This document shows positions 1 through 15,300 of a DNA stretch of 64,000 nucleotides, in pieces. The position numbers and the translations under genes were made by a program. The stretch is from contig JALMGJ010000002.1 of the NCBI GenBank assembly GCA_023362775.1, positions 36,171,914-36,235,913 on the forward strand, read 5' to 3'. Each line of letters starts with the position of its first letter. The stretch's first letter is position 1. Source of the stretch: Charina bottae (lineage: Eukaryota; Chordata; Lepidosauria; Squamata; Charinaidae). The notes below the pieces were generated by a model, which was not told the DNA's origin, searched no databases, and was given only the letters and a program-made list of their open reading frames with translations.

Positions 1-341
1 TTGTTGCAATACCCATTACTATTGTAACAAAAACAAAGCGTAAAGGGAGTTTCCTTTATTTAAATTAGTATTTGTATTGCAATAAGCCAAGAGAATTGTT
101 TAGAATTTCCATCTTGAGTGCCACAACCTTCAGCGGACAATATCTGCAGATTTCTAAAGATAACATCCACCATAAGAGGAGCAGGAAGCTTGCCTTAAAA
201 CAAATTCAAAACAAAAGTTTTGTGAAACCACTGTTGAATTATCTTTTCTTGTTGTAAGGAGGTAATACAATGGTTGCGGAAAAACATGCCAGAAAAGATT
301 ACAGTTGAGATAAATAATGCCCAGATTGTTCAATAGATTAC

Positions 342-3300
342 CTTGGATGGTATCAACTCTTCTGGTTGCAAAACTGACCCTATTTCCCAGGCCCAGAAGC
401 CGTGACAAGGCTGCCTTCCATTTCTCTTCCTGCCCCATCAGCTGCTGCTTTAGCCTAAGAAGCAATTGGTCTGTGTTTCAGTTTGCATCAAGAGTAAGCA
501 TCAAAACTTTTCAACATGTTTGGGATCTCTAACTTGGAAAGTAGAGGGGTCATAATATACACCAAGGCTCTAAAGTAGTACTATCTATACTTAAAATCAA
601 TTAATTTTCTCAAAATATAGTGTCTACTTAATTGGGAATGTCTTTTAAAAACAGTCTAACTCATTGTTTCTCAACTTTGGCAACTTTAAGATGTCTGCAC
701 TTCAACTCCCAGAATTCCCCAGCCAGCATGCCGGCTGGGGAATTCTGGGAGTTGAAGTTCAGACATCTTAAAGTTGCTGAGGTTGAGAAACACTGGTCGA
801 ACTACTGATTACCTAACCTGTTGTCCCTCTTCAGCAGATACGATGTGAATGTATTATAATGAATCCTTTTTACACCTTCCGTTTACTCTAATCTTGCAAC
901 ATTTCCCTAGGATATACTCAGCGAGTGAAATATTTCAGTGTGCAGCAGACATCACACCAACACTGACAATCATCCATACAGGGAATTTGAGCCCTTCAGC
1001 ATTTCAGGTTTTTATAACCTCCTGAAGCTGAATTTGCAAAAAAAAAAAAAAGGGGGGGGGGCGTGGTGGCTCAGCGGGTAAGACGCCAGGCTTGTCGATC
1101 GGAAGATCGCAAGTTCAGAGGTTCGAACCCCTAGCCCTGCGTGTGGAGTGAGCTCCCGCACTCGCCCCAGCTCTTGCCAACCTAGCAATTCGAAAGCATG
1201 CAAACGCAAGTAGATTAATAGGTACCATTTCGGTGGGTAGGTAACAGCGTTCCGTGTGTGTCATGCCAGCCACATGACCGTGGAAGCGTCTTCGGACAAC
1301 GCTGGCTCTTTGGCTAACAAACGGAGATGAGCACCGGCCCCTAGAGTCGGACACGACTGCACAAATGTGCGGGGGGAACCTTTACCTTTTTAAAGCTGAA
1401 TTTGCATCTCCAGCTTAACTGGCACTAAACAGAACATAAATATTGGATCAGTGCTGTCAGTACCTCAAAAAGGATACTGCAAAGCTGGAAAAGATGCAAA
1501 AAAGGCAAGCAAAAAAAATTGCTAGGGAGTGCTCCAATGAAGAACTACAGTGATTGGTTTTTTGGTGTAAAGTAAAGGCAGGTATGGGATACATGATTGA
1601 AGCACATAAAAACATGCAAGATAATGAAAATATGGGTAGGAACGTTTCCCATCTCACAATATTAGGTTTTTATATAATCCACTGAAACTAAATGCAGGGA
1701 CAATCAGGATCACCCTAGATCAGAAGCACTTATTTTCACAACAAACAGTTAAATTGTGGAATGTACTGCCGTCAAATATGTTGATGGACACTACTGTAGA
1801 TCATTTTAAAAGGAGACTGGACAAATTCATGAAGGGTTATGCTACTGATAGTTCTTTACCATCTCCAGAATCATAAGCATACTTTAAATACCAATTGCTA
1901 TGATGCAACAAAAGGAAAGGGCCAGGCCCTCCTGTCCATGCCTGTAAATTTCCCAGATATACTTGGCTGGCCAATACTGACACAGAAAACTGGACTAGAT
2001 GGGCCAGCTGCTTGATCCCACAGGGCTCTTCTTATGCTTAGGAGGGGAGAGAACCAAAAAGAAGTGGAGTAAAAATCACAGCAGATTGCTGCACTGTTGG
2101 TTGTTGTGCCAACAGAGCGCCTCACAAATGAAAGAGGCGCCACTGAAGGTAGCTAATCTGTTACTATTTAGATTCGTGTTTTCCCTTTCCTCTGGGATCT
2201 CAAGTGACTTACGTGAGGGTCTCCTTTTTGTTATTTGCCTCAATAACAACCCTGTGAGGAAGGAGCTGAGAGAGAGTGCAGGGCATCCTGCAGCATGAGG
2301 TAGGGGCAAATGCAGCTGGGGGAGGGAGCTAGCAAAGAATTACAAACCGAATTGATATTTGAGGCACAGCCAAGGATCCAACCATTTTTTGCCTGCTGCT
2401 CCCCATTACCTGCTGACAAAGTCTGCCAGTTCCCGAAGGGCCTTTTCACCAGCCTCTGCCCTCCATTGAAGACCGTGCATTTGTTCATTTGAGCGTAACC
2501 TCTCTGCTTGCAGAGTCTGTAAGACAGGGAAGATTCCAGACCAATGTGGCCTGCTGAATAGGGTAGCTCTGAAAATTCCTTCTTGTGATCTCTTCAGAAT
2601 ATATCATATAAGGTAGAAGTTCTTCATGCTTTTTATACAGCCGTGTTTTAGAACTACACCACCACCTTTCTCATTCTACATTCCAATGTTAACCGAGTTT
2701 CTGGGTGTGCAAGTGGGAACAGTAGCCAGACCAACTCTATCCTTTTCTGATGCACCTCCCACCTTCTGTTGGCTACCAAGGATTCCCAGCCCCTTTTCCT
2801 AGGCAGATACCAATGAAGAGTACGCAGAGGCACCTCCTGGCACAGCCGTATCTTTATTCATGGGCAGGCTGCCCTCATCTGTTTTGCTGGGGAAGTTTTC
2901 CTCCTGTGCAAAACAGAAACTTGCTTAACCTTTCACTTTTGTTGTTGGGATGACAGCAGTTCAGCCAAGCACACAAAATATTGTTTTAATGCATTTTAAT
3001 GATGATCTAGGAACTCAGACAACAAACTAGTTCACCCCCTCTATAAATTAAAATTTTATATTTTTACTCATGACATCTACTGCCAAGATACAGGCAGAAG
3101 AATACAGTATATGACGACTAATCTTGGATTTACTGTCAAAGCCAGAAGTCTATACTCATTAGCCAAAAAACTTTATAGAGTACTTAGTACTGCTGGGATA
3201 TGCAATTCAAGCTTTTTACAAGCCAAGGGCTTGAAACTCTTCAAGACAGGCATCTAAAAGGATAAAGCTGAGCTGATTTTATCCACAATTCTGAAACATA

Positions 3301-6300
3301 TTGCCAGAAACCAACATAATCACAGGCTCATCTGCTATAGGAACCTAGAATTCTTTCGGTGAAAACTCTTTATTAGTGATTCATTTTTAATTAACTGTAG
3401 CTACTACAGCAGCTGAAGACTCTCCTTGTGATTGTCCAGGATGGAACAGCCTCACAACTTCTGAAGGCCTAGGGAAAGAGAAAGCACTAATTCACTGAGC
3501 AGGACACGTGGCTATTTCTGTTCTCCTGACTCAAAAAGCCCATGCTTAATCAATGATATATTTATTAATCAACTGCAGCCAAGTTGAGGGACTAACAAGT
3601 TCTCTTGTTGCCTTTGCAAATTTATCAGTGCCTGAGAAGGAGACAAAAACAGCTCAGAATCTAAATACGCCAATCTCGGGGGGGAAAAAAATCTTTTTTC
3701 AGGAGGACGCTGCCTGACTCTACCCAAGCCTCACATTGTTCTTTTTATTATTGAGAGGAAGTGTGAACAAAAATCTCCACAGGAAACGTTCTGGACTAGT
3801 AAGTGATTTCCCCAGGTCCCTCAATCAAATCTTGTCTCTGTGGAAGGCTGACTAAACAATCTCTGGAGAGAAGGGAAAGTCCTGCCCTCGGTTAACCATT
3901 TAATGAGCTGACCACTGCCATCTGAGACCTGCTGAATTCTGCAATGGAGTCCTTTGCATCAAGGATTTTTTATGGCTTTTCTTATGGCAGAAATGTCCAC
4001 ACCATCAAAGAACCCAGAAGGCTCTGAGGCCTACCAGTAATTCCTCCCTTTCTCTGCCAAGTGTACCACCTCTTCAAAAGAAGAGGAAAGGGACTGGTCC
4101 CACGGGAGGGGGGGGGGGGGAGGAAGCTGACTCAGTTTGTCAATGGCACTAGACATCACCATTTTTACGCCCGAAATGCATCATGTGACCGCAGGGGGGG
4201 GTGCGCGCGCGACATTTTGTGACGCTCAGAAGTGCTTTACAAGCTGTAAAGCACCCATTCCGAGGCCATCGTAACTTCGGACTGTCGTTAAACGAACTGT
4301 TGTAAATTGAGGACCACCTGCATACAAAAATAGTGTTTTAATGCACACGCACTGGTTATCCAAGCAAAGGGAATATTAAAGAACAAGCAGGATGCACTTA
4401 ATCAAAATTAAAGCCACCCCCCCTTTCCTAATTACTTTCCCTTCTCTATAGTGGTTACTCTTACACTCTTTTCTTTCACTGAGGAAATCTCTCCTGAAAC
4501 ACAGCTAATTCTCCTCCTTATGTTTTCTTCCATCAGCTACAAACTATTATCAGTCACTCCAGGAACAACCATTTCCAAATAATACAGAGAGACTTGTAGG
4601 CACAAATCTTTCTCTTTCAAGAGGAGCCGCATGAGAACGGATTACCTTGTTTCTTACTCTCTCCATATGAGCTTCAGCAGTTTTGTCCTCAAGGCTGTGG
4701 AGCAACAGCACCGCTTTCTGTTCTCTAGACTCCACCTCTTCTTCCAGTTCTTTCACCTAGGGACGGAGAATTATTTACTTATTTCTTGGGATTCAAGACC
4801 GCCCAACTCCAAAAAGACTCTGGGCAGCTTACAGTTTTTAAAAGACTGCATAAGGCCAGATATAATGCTACTTAGTATTTATACCAGTGTTTCTTAACCA
4901 TGGCAGCTTTCAGATGTATGGACTTCAACTCCCAGAATTCCCCAGCCAGCATGTTTTAACGCTATCCAGTAAGTCGTGGCCAAAGGCAAAATCTGAACTA
5001 TACGTGTCCTCATTCACATTCAATCTCTTAGCCACTACACCAGATGCAACCCAGGTATTTGTCATATAACCTCACTCACATTAATCAGGAAGCCCAACAT
5101 CCTTTCCACATACTGTAGCATCAAGTACTTTTATCTCCCCAGGCAACTAGAATTTTTCATGGCCACCACCTACATCTCATCAGAAAATCCAGGTGTTCAG
5201 CATTCTCCCCCTCCCCCCAATCTTTCCTGACAAACCTAGAAGTCCTAGTTTATAATGCTCAGGCTCCATTTGGGGTTTTCAAGAGAATGGACCCATACAA
5301 TAAATTTATTTGGAAGATCAGCATATGCATTTAATAAATCCAACAAAATCAACAAAATCCGATAGCGTGAAGGAGCTCCCATTTGTAAAATGCATAAGAG
5401 ATGGTATTTTCCATGTGCACTCTAATCCACTCAAGCCCCCACCCGATTCCCGGACACACCTTCTTCTCCAAATGTTTAGTGCCATCCCTATGGCTCAGCT
5501 CCTGAGACTTCAGCTGCACCAGGAGAGAAAATACTTTCTCCCGCCATCGCGTCAGTAGGCACTGAAGTTTTTGAGATGACTCAGACTTGAGAGGGTCCTG
5601 GAGATGCACCTGAGAAGATAAAGCACAAAATCAGACAGCCAAGTATTCAGCACCCCTTTCCAGTTGGAATGACTGCAGATGCCAGGAAGTTCAAACACAC
5701 CATTGGTGGCATTTGGAAAAAGCCAAAGTCTTGTTCTCACAAATGCTAGATCAATGCATTCCAGGTGCAAGAGAAAGCTTCCACACACACACAACCCAAC
5801 TCAAAAATCATCACGATATGAAAGCCCCTGGGAATCAGTCAGTTACAGCAGGGCTACATCCTTTCCTCCAAACCTTTTCCGCTTCTGTAACTAGGACCAG
5901 GATCCACAATATGGCACCCAGAGACAAGTATGAAAATAAATACAGGTAGTCCTCGACTTACGACCACAATTGGGACCGGAGTTTCCATTGCTAAGCAAGG
6001 TGGTCGTTAAGTGAGTCACGCCCAATTTTACCTTTTCTGCCCTGGTTGTCACCGTGGTCGTTAAGCAAATCCAGCTTCCCCCATTGACTTTGCTTGTCGG
6101 AAGCCAGCTGGGAAGGTCGCAAATGGTGATCACATGACCCTGGGATGCTGCAACCATCGTAAATACGTACATGCAGGTTGCCAAGCACCTGAATTCTGAT
6201 CACGTGACCGCAGGGACACTGTGACGGTCTTAAGTGCGACCGAAAGTTGTTTTTTTCAGCGTCGTCATAACTTTGAACGGTCACTAAACGAATGGTCGTA

Positions 6301-9300
6301 AGTCAAGGACTACCTGTACTTCCCTTAGAGCCTGTCAGGCTCTCTCCACCCCATCTGACTTTTTACATTAAAAAAATTGTGTAATTAAAAATGAGAAGCA
6401 AAATGTCTGTCTCCACACTGTTGCCAAGAATGCTGTTGTCTCTGTATGTTTTCTTAGAAGGTAAACATGATAGGCAGCGACAGCCCAGTGTTTTGTTTGA
6501 AACTATGTTTATAAACTCTGGTGGGGGGGGAACACATGCAACGCAATAGAGAAGGCACACTTCCTGGGTCTCAACAGACGACAATATTTAATTGAAGGGA
6601 CCCACAGCATGCCAAATTTGTTTGCTCTTACCAGCTAGGCAGACACCTGGAAGATAGGTGGAGATATCCTATGCCATGTACAACTTTATACATCATAACC
6701 AGCATCTTGCGTTGCATCTGGAAGCAAACCGGCAGCCAGTACAGCTCACAGAGCAGAGGTGTCACGTGGGTATATTGGCATGCCCATCATTGCCCATGCC
6801 ACTGCATTCTGGACCACCTGAAGCTTGTGAGTGGTCTTCAAGGACAGCCCTGTGTACAGCACGCCGAAACAGTCAAGCCATGAGGTGACTAAGGCATGAG
6901 TGACTGTCTGAAGGGCCTCCAATCCAGGAAAGGATACAACAGACGCACCAGAGGGAGTTGTGCAAAAGCTTTCTTGACCACAGTTACTACGTGCTCATTG
7001 AGCAGGAGCTGTGAGTCCAGGGGGACCCCTAGATTGTGCACCACTCTTGGAATAGGGAAGGGCTTATAAAAAGGGCCTTCTGAGAAGAAAGTTGGACAGT
7101 TCTTTGGAGACAACAGGAGAGAATCATGAGCACTGAACCTATCAGGGAGATAACTGGTAGAGGGGGAGGGGGCCCTCTCCAGGGAGACAAACGCATGCGC
7201 AGTACGGAGTCTCTCTGGTTCCCTCCTAAGAGAGCCAAGAAAGCACCGCCTTAGTTTTATGGGCCTTTTCCCTCAGCGTTTGCAAGTTCATTTCAGTTTA
7301 GCTGGATTCTGTCTAGCAGAGTAGAACAATAAACACTAGAGCTCCAACACTTCATCTCAGCGTGGTTCTTCACTCTTAGTCAGGACAGAACCAAAGGGCT
7401 GGGCAAAATTTAATCCACAGATACTATCTTCTTTAGTTGGCAATAAAGTTTCCTCCAGAATTAGTTGATTCTACTTCTCCACACTCATTTATTATTTATA
7501 AAATTTCTAGATTTTTTAAAATCAAAAGCAATCTTAAAGTAGGGTACAATTCATTAAAACTTAAAAAGAAATGTACACCTAACTGCAAAATAGGATAATA
7601 ACACCTGAATCAGACCAGGAGAACAGAACAGTGCCAATTTAACTAAAAGCCCGATGAATAGTTATGTCTCAACTTGTCCAAAAGCTTAAAAGTTAGGACC
7701 CAGCCATACCCGAACAGGGGAGGTTCCACAACTGGTAAAATCCCACCACCTGCAGCTGTAGTGGATTCCTGCACAAAGCAAGGGGTTTGGCTAGACAATC
7801 TACAAAGTCCCCTCTAACCCTTACATTCTATGATTCTGTTGGGAATTTGTACTGAGAATGTTCTCTCTCCGGTTACCACAGTGTGGATCCCTGGCACAAG
7901 GGGTACCTGCAAAAGGCCATCTTCCCTAAATCTTAGCTGACAGGCAGGAACACGCGGGAGAGGGCACTCGGTTATATACAGTATCCTGTTGGGTAGGGCT
8001 TTGTCTTTTATTTATTTTATTTATATTTCAAATTTCGTCACCGCCCCTCTCGCATGAAGCGACTCTGGGCGGTTTACAGTAACATTGTACAAATTTATAT
8101 TCCATTACAAGTACTACTGCAATCCTATCTGGATCACTATATTCCAAACCCCATTTAGATAAGAGAGCAGAACCTTCTAAAGGGCTCAAATGAAAGCACC
8201 TTTTTGCCAAGCTCTGTCTCCTGTAGAGCCAAGATATCACCTAACGAAGCCACCCGAACTTGCAGAAGTTCAGCTGTGATTTTCAGAGCCTCCTTCTCAT
8301 CCTCAAGTTGCTGAAACAAAAGAAAAATGATGTGTTCACTTTTGGAAGACAAAGAGTGTTGCATGCCCATCAGTTCAGACAAAAAACACAACCTGCTCGC
8401 TCATTCAGTGCGCACGCTCTTTCCCTCCCAGTTCTCTAGAACCAGAGGTCACCCAATGAAATTGAATCCTGGTCCTAGAAGAATCAGGAGGAAATACTTT
8501 TTACACAACACGTAACTCAACTTTAGAATTTGCTACCACGAGATGTGGTGCTGGCTACCAGCTTGGCTGGCTTCAAAAAAGGGGTTGGACCAATTCATGG
8601 AAGTCAAGGAGAGCCATGGCTATTAGCTTTAATGGCAGTGTGACTGCCATCTGCTGGTAGACGTGGGCTTCCTTACGGAGTTGGTTGTGAGAACAGACTG
8701 CTAGACTAGATGGGCCAGGGGGCCGATCCAGCAGGGCCCTGCTCACCTGTACTCGATTTATCAGCTGCTCCTGTTCAAAACCAGGTTTACTTGACTTCTG
8801 CTCCCCCACATAGGTCTTTAACTGCAGCACCAAAGCATTCTGGGAAGCTAGTTCTGCCTCAGTCACACTGGAAGAAAGAAACCAGACTATCTTGGATAAA
8901 ATCCCAGTACCATTAAGGGGGAGTGGTGAAGGGGGGTGAAGAAATGTTAACCTGAGTTGGTTCTGGAGTATAACTTTTTTCTCCTTTAACTGGCTGGCCT
9001 CCTTACGCTGAGCTTCCAAATCCTGCTGGAATGTGCATATCTGATGCTTCAGGGAAGTAACTTCAGCTTCATAGACTCCAGACAGCTTATCCAACTGTGG
9101 GAAGAAAAAGAGGCTGGAGACTTGGTACATAGGCTCACCTCTATTACTCTATTTGAAACTCACTACTCTCCTAGAAATCTCTAGTGCCTTCTCTTCCAGA
9201 GAGCTTTACAAGTTATTTATTCTACAGGCAGTCCTCGCTTAACAACCATTCATTTAGTGATGGTTCGGACTTATGACGGTGCTGGAAAAAACCCGACTTG

Positions 9301-12300
9301 CAACCGGTCCTCACACTTACGACCGCCGCAGTGTCCCCAAAGTCACATGATCGCGATTCGGGTGCTTGGCAACTGCTTCGCATTTATGACCATCCCAGCA
9401 TCCCGTGGGCACGATTGCCATTTTCGACCTTCCTGGCCAGCTTCTGGCAAGCAAAATCAATGGGGAACCACATGATTCGCTTAATGACCACCCAGTTCGC
9501 TTAATGCCCATGGTGATTCACTTAACGATCACCGCCAAAAAGGTTGTAAAATCAGATCAGATTTGCTTAATGACTGCTTCGCTTAGCAACTGAAATTCCG
9601 GTCCCAACTGTGGTCATTAAGCAAGGACTACCTGTATATCTTTTCTAAAGAACATTGTCTCTCAACATGCTTTTCACTCAGCAGTTACCTTTGTTTGGTA
9701 TTCTTTCAGCACTGCCTGTCGGCATTCCTGAACCCTCGCCTCCTGCCTCTTCTGCTCCACTTCTACCTCTTCAATCATCTGCTGCAGCTTCCCCTGTGCC
9801 AGGGCAAGTTCATGGTTGCTCCTTTCCTTGGTTGACTCAAGTCCCTCCCTTAGGAAATCCACTTTCAACTGACTTTGCTGCCTAAGCTCTTCTAATTCAT
9901 TCCTTAGGGCCTCTTTCTCTTGTTGACTGTTTTTCCTGACTTCTCCCAGTTCTGTCTTCAGGGCAGCAACTTCAGTAAGGTTCTGGCTTTTAAGGAATGT
10001 TAGTTCGCCTTGGAGATTGGACAAGGTACTTTCCCGAGCAGCTATTGTTGCCTCCTGATGGGCTGAGGAAACTTGGAGGGCACTAAGTTCTGACTCCAGC
10101 CGCTGGATCTCATGGAGCTGATGGGAGATGATTTCAGCCTGTTGAGACATTGCCAGGGTCACATTTGAGGGCTCAGCCAACCTATCCAAGGACCTTGGAC
10201 AGAAGAGAGGAAGATGTCAGGAAGTTCTCCTGTCTCAAGGGAGAATATTCTAGGCAGGCTTCCCCATCCTGATGGCAACCTTCCAGACGTGTGAGCTTCA
10301 GTTCACAGAATTTTCCAGCCAGTATAGCTATTGCTGAGAATTCAGGTATTTGATGTCCACACAATCTAAAGGGCATCTAGGTTAGGAAGGACAATTCTAG
10401 GGACTGCTCCCTCATTAATATGAACAATGGAATGCATAGTTCCATGAGTCTAAAAGCCATGAGTCAAAGAGACCGTAAGTGGGTTGATCTGCTATATACC
10501 AGATGAACCCAAGGAAGAGTGTCCAAAGATAAATAACAGAACAAAACTGGAGAAAAATGAACCTAAAAGGTGCTACTCTCAATTGTTCAGCTAAGAAATA
10601 GTTCAAAGCAATCTTCTTCTAGTAGTTTCCTCTCCTAGCTCACTGACTGTACACAGAATTAAAAGGTTCTGGGAAAATGAGTAAGATACCGAATTGTTCA
10701 CCTGCTCTTATCTCTTGTATCTTCTGTCTTATCTACTTTTGTGGTCCATCTTTGGAGTTCTTCTTTCAACCGCAAATTCTCTCGTCTCAGTTCAGCAGCC
10801 TCCCAGTTCGGGTAAGCTGTGGCCCCCCAGGACCCAGTAGTGGACACTGTTGGAGGTGGTGCTGACTGGCTCTGGAAATGTGAAGGTGGAATCAATTCTT
10901 TAAATCCTATGGAAAAAACAACCACAGAAAACACCTAGACATTTCAAATATAGTCTGCAATTTAAGAACAGGCTAATATGAAGAATTAGAAAGTTTCTGC
11001 TTAGACAGAGCCCCAAAAGGGAATTGGCATTACTATAGATTATCAAAAGGTTCTGTAAAGGTTAAACCAGATCTGAGCCAAATATAGTCAACAACTCTAA
11101 AACCAGCCTCACACAAGAGGTGTGAGCAAGTGACACAAGCAGGTGACTAACTGAAGATCAGATACCATGATCAGTTCAGCACATCTCTTTGGAGGTATAA
11201 TGCTAGGTCAGGCGCCCATCAAATAGAAAACCTGTTAATGAAAACACAGAACGGGGAACCTAGTTTTATGCAGGCAAGACAAATGAGTTTTTAAGCCAAG
11301 CCTACATCATACATAGAGGAAGAACACAGTGGTGTGCAAAATGTGTCAAAGTCAAAATGGGTGTAAGACTTCCCGTTTCAAGCTCAAATACTTTATTTCA
11401 ACTTCAAAGTATCTTTTCAAATGCTGTTTCACCAAACTCAAAATTCTTCACAAGCACTTCTGGAACATTTCTAATAAGGTTGGAATAATAAATCTGAACT
11501 GGAAGCAACTGTTTCGGGCTCAAAGTGTAAAGGTAAAGGTAAAGGTTCCCCCCGCACATTTGTGCAGTCGTGTCCGACTCTAGGGGCCGGTGCTCATCTC
11601 CGTTTGTTAGCCAAAGAGCCAGCGTTGTCCGAAGACGCTTCCACGGTCATGTGGCCGCATGACACGCGCGGAACACTGTTACCTACCCACCGAAGTGGTA
11701 CCTATTCCTCTACTTGCATTTGCATGCTTTCGAATTGCTAGGTTGGCAAGAGCTGGAGCTAGTGCGGGAGCTCACTCCGCACGCAGAGCTAGGGATTCGA
11801 ACCTCCGAACTTGCGATCTTCTGATTGAGAATGACAAGCCTGGCGTCTTACCAGCTGAGCCACCATGACAAAACGGAGGTTGCACCCTTTTCCTCCCTGT
11901 CTTTTAGATATGACCAGGGTCAAAACCCAGTTCCTCTCTTTGGCTAATCCCATCAGACTCAAATTGACTCTCCCTGCCTCAGACAAAGCTCCCCTGCAAT
12001 CCCATCTAAACCAAAGAATAGAAGCCGCCTCACCAGCTCACAATATAGCCCAAGGGCAGCCTTTATAAGGAAATTGCAACCTAGAGAAACCCCAGCCTTC
12101 CATCCTCAATCAGTTGATGACCATCTCCTTTAACAATGGACTTCCCCAGCTCTGCTGTCCTCCTGAAAGGCCCATTTTGCTTAACAATAGAATTAACCCC
12201 AGGTACACTGACAAGGATCTGCTAGCTTCCCCAAAAGTAGCCAGCAAATCAGATCCCTAGGAATTCCTGCCTTGTAGCCCTCAAGTTCTATAAAAATCTT

Positions 12301-15300
12301 TGCTTTTCCATTGTTCGGGGTCCCTCTTTCTTGTAAACCAGACACCCATAAGGAGGAGGTTCTTCTTGTCCTCTGTGCTGTGCTCCTTCTTCAGACTGAA
12401 TCCATGAAGCGGGGTGTTTCAGCCTCAAAACATTTAAAATTTGAATATGTCTATGAAGGTTCTCAGTCATCCAGGTGGAATTGTCTATAGCTTGAATCAT
12501 GTCAACTGGATTTCTATTTTCTCAGTGGAAACGTTTCGCTCCTTATCCAAGAAGCTGCTTCAGTCTGAGCAAAGTTTGTAAGTTTGTTTCAAATTTAAAA
12601 TTTGAAGCATTCTGCACACCTCTAGAAAATTATATGATTTGAGCTGTATCATGCTGCATATTTATCTGCACATGTATGGGGAGGAAGATGGTTTTTGCTA
12701 TTTCCTCTCACTGCTTCTGTTTGCAACCTGGTCACTGACATTCAACAACCCCATGAAGAAAGCCAGCAAGATCATTTTCTCTTGGGAGTACAGGGCCCCT
12801 AGCAATTGTTATAACCAGGAAACATAAATAAATTGTCTCTGTCTTATTTTTCCTTCTTTTGCCCTCCCATTCCCCTACTTGTGTTATTTATTGTTAGATT
12901 ATCAACTTGTGAGCAGGGACTGCACAGGGAGCTTCAGACAACCACTCCTATGCAGATAGGATGGGACCTGAAAACAACTCCATACAAGTAGTCCTCACTT
13001 AACTACCATTCGTTTAGCGATGGTTTGGATGTAGGACGGTGCTGAAAAAACCGACTTACAACTGGTTCTTGCATTTACAACCATCGTAGCATCCCCGCAG
13101 TCACATGATTGTGATTGGGGTGTTTGGCAACCGGTTCACGTTTATGACCGTCGCAGCATCCTGCAGTCATGTGACCACCATTTTTGACCTTCCCAGCCAG
13201 CTTCCGGCAAGCAAAATCAATGGGGAACTGTGGGATTTGCTTATCGACCATGTGGTTCACTTAACAACCGTGGTGATTTGCTTAATGGCCAATGCAAAAA
13301 AGGTTGTAAAATTGGGTCAGATTTGCTTAACGACCACATTGCTTAGCAACAGAAATTCCAGTCCCAATTATGGTCGTTAAGTGAGGACTACCTGTACTGC
13401 AAACCAGCTAGGTGAGCTTTGTTGCATTTGGACATTGAACTTTTCGGGACATCCCAAGAGAGGTTAGAAACCAAACACATTAAGAAATAGTTGGATTGTC
13501 ACTCTTTACAGGAAGCAGCTAGGTCCTGCTTCATACTTCATACCTAAATTCTCTACCATTCATCTCTTCTACCAACAAATCATCTTAGAAAAAGGTCTAC
13601 ATATTAAATGCCTCTAAGGACATTAGGAGGCGTGGTGGCTCAACAGGTAAGACGCCAGGCTTGTTGATCGGAAGATCACAAGTTCGGAGGTTCGAATCCC
13701 TAGCCCCACGTGACGGAGTGAGCTCCCGTACTCGCCCCAGCTCTTGCCAACCTAGCAATCCGAAAGCATGCAAGTAGATGAATAGGTACCACTTCAGTGG
13801 GAAGGTAACAGCGTTCCGTGTACGTCATGCCGGCCACATGACTGTGGAAGCGTCTTCGGACAACACTGGCACTTCGGCTAACAAACGGAGATAAGCACCG
13901 GCCCCTAGAGTCGGACACGAATGCACAAATGTGCGGGGGGAACCTTTACCTTAGGACATTAAATGTCCCTATACTGATCCACACTTTAGTATTCTTTCTA
14001 ATTTTCACTTGTGTTTTGAGAATTGTCCCACGCACCATGCTTGCCTTGCCTTGCCTTAAACCCACCTTGCCCAGAGTCGCTGGGAGTTTGGCGGCATATA
14101 AATTTAGTAAATTATTAAATTATTATTTTTATTATTATGCCATCAGAGTGGCCAGACATAAGAGCAACCACCATAGCAAATACTCTTAGAGAGCCCCCTG
14201 GATGATCACAGCCTGAAATTAGCAGATCAACCTGTTCCCACTGGACACGCATCAGACAAGACCAAGTTTCCAATGCTCTTATCTTCAGACTTTCCTTGTC
14301 CTGAGCTAGGCTTTTAGAACTAGCCATTCTTCACCCTGAGAAAGGCATGTTTACAAACTGCTAATGTGGCACACCAAACTAGCATATTCATATACCCATG
14401 TATCCCATGAATAGTAAACATTTTTAATTTTTATCTCATGAATTCAAACATTATCTAATAAGCCTCATTTGAGAACTTTCAAGCAGTAGAGTAGAGTACA
14501 AATAACCAGGAAGGGAAAAAGTGATGAGGGAGAGAAAGGCATCTACAGTAATATTTTTTAACAACAGGTGATTTGCAGAAATTAGCATGCAAAACATGCA
14601 GCTAAGTATTATGTCTTTATTTTTCAGGTACTTTCGCAAGCCATGTTTATTAAGAGATTGGTCTACTAATAACATCATTCTTAATAAACATGGCTTGAGA
14701 AAGTAGCTGAAAAACGGCAGCTTTTCCTTATACAAATGAGGACCGGGCATAATATTGTCTGGTTTAAATTTAAGGACTCTTATACTGGATAGTTCATTTA
14801 TTTGCTAGCATACCTTTCAGGGGGAAAAAAGCAGAGAGGCTCATTTGAGTGGAAAATGTGAGAGGATTGGTAACAACCACAGTGCATAAGCCAAAGCAGA
14901 AAAGAGGCTCTATCAATCACTTTCACAAATTAAAACAATATGGAAAAGAAAAGAGAGAGAAAAGGCAAGTTCGGGGAGTGAGCAGTTCAGCAGACAAAAC
15001 AAAGCAAATAGTGGTGAGCAGACATTCACGTCCCATCATGATAAGACTGGTCTTCCCTTACTCTTATTCTTGTTGGTAACAAGACTACTACTAATGGGGG
15101 TGATTTACTAAATACTGGCTTTAACAATGTGGTAAGCAGTAGACAGCCAGAAGTCATGTTTAAAGACCTTTAATTTTATTTGGTGCCTTCAAGTCATTGT
15201 TTGCCATTGCCTACTTCCCAGGGCTGAGAGAGGGGGACTGGCCCAAGGTAACCAAGCTGGCTTCATGCCTAAGGCGGGACTGGAACTCACGGTCTCCCGG

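Noticed and set aside
1070..1140. tRNA gene (A- and B-box)
   Set aside because: It is the tRNA-like head of a SINE with a 14-bp target duplication, and no cloverleaf-compatible 3' half is present.
12500..12560. Hammerhead-ribozyme-like core (GGATAAGGAGCGAAACG on the minus strand)
   Set aside because: It has only partial agreement with the CUGAUGA...GAAA core, and I could not form the three required stems.
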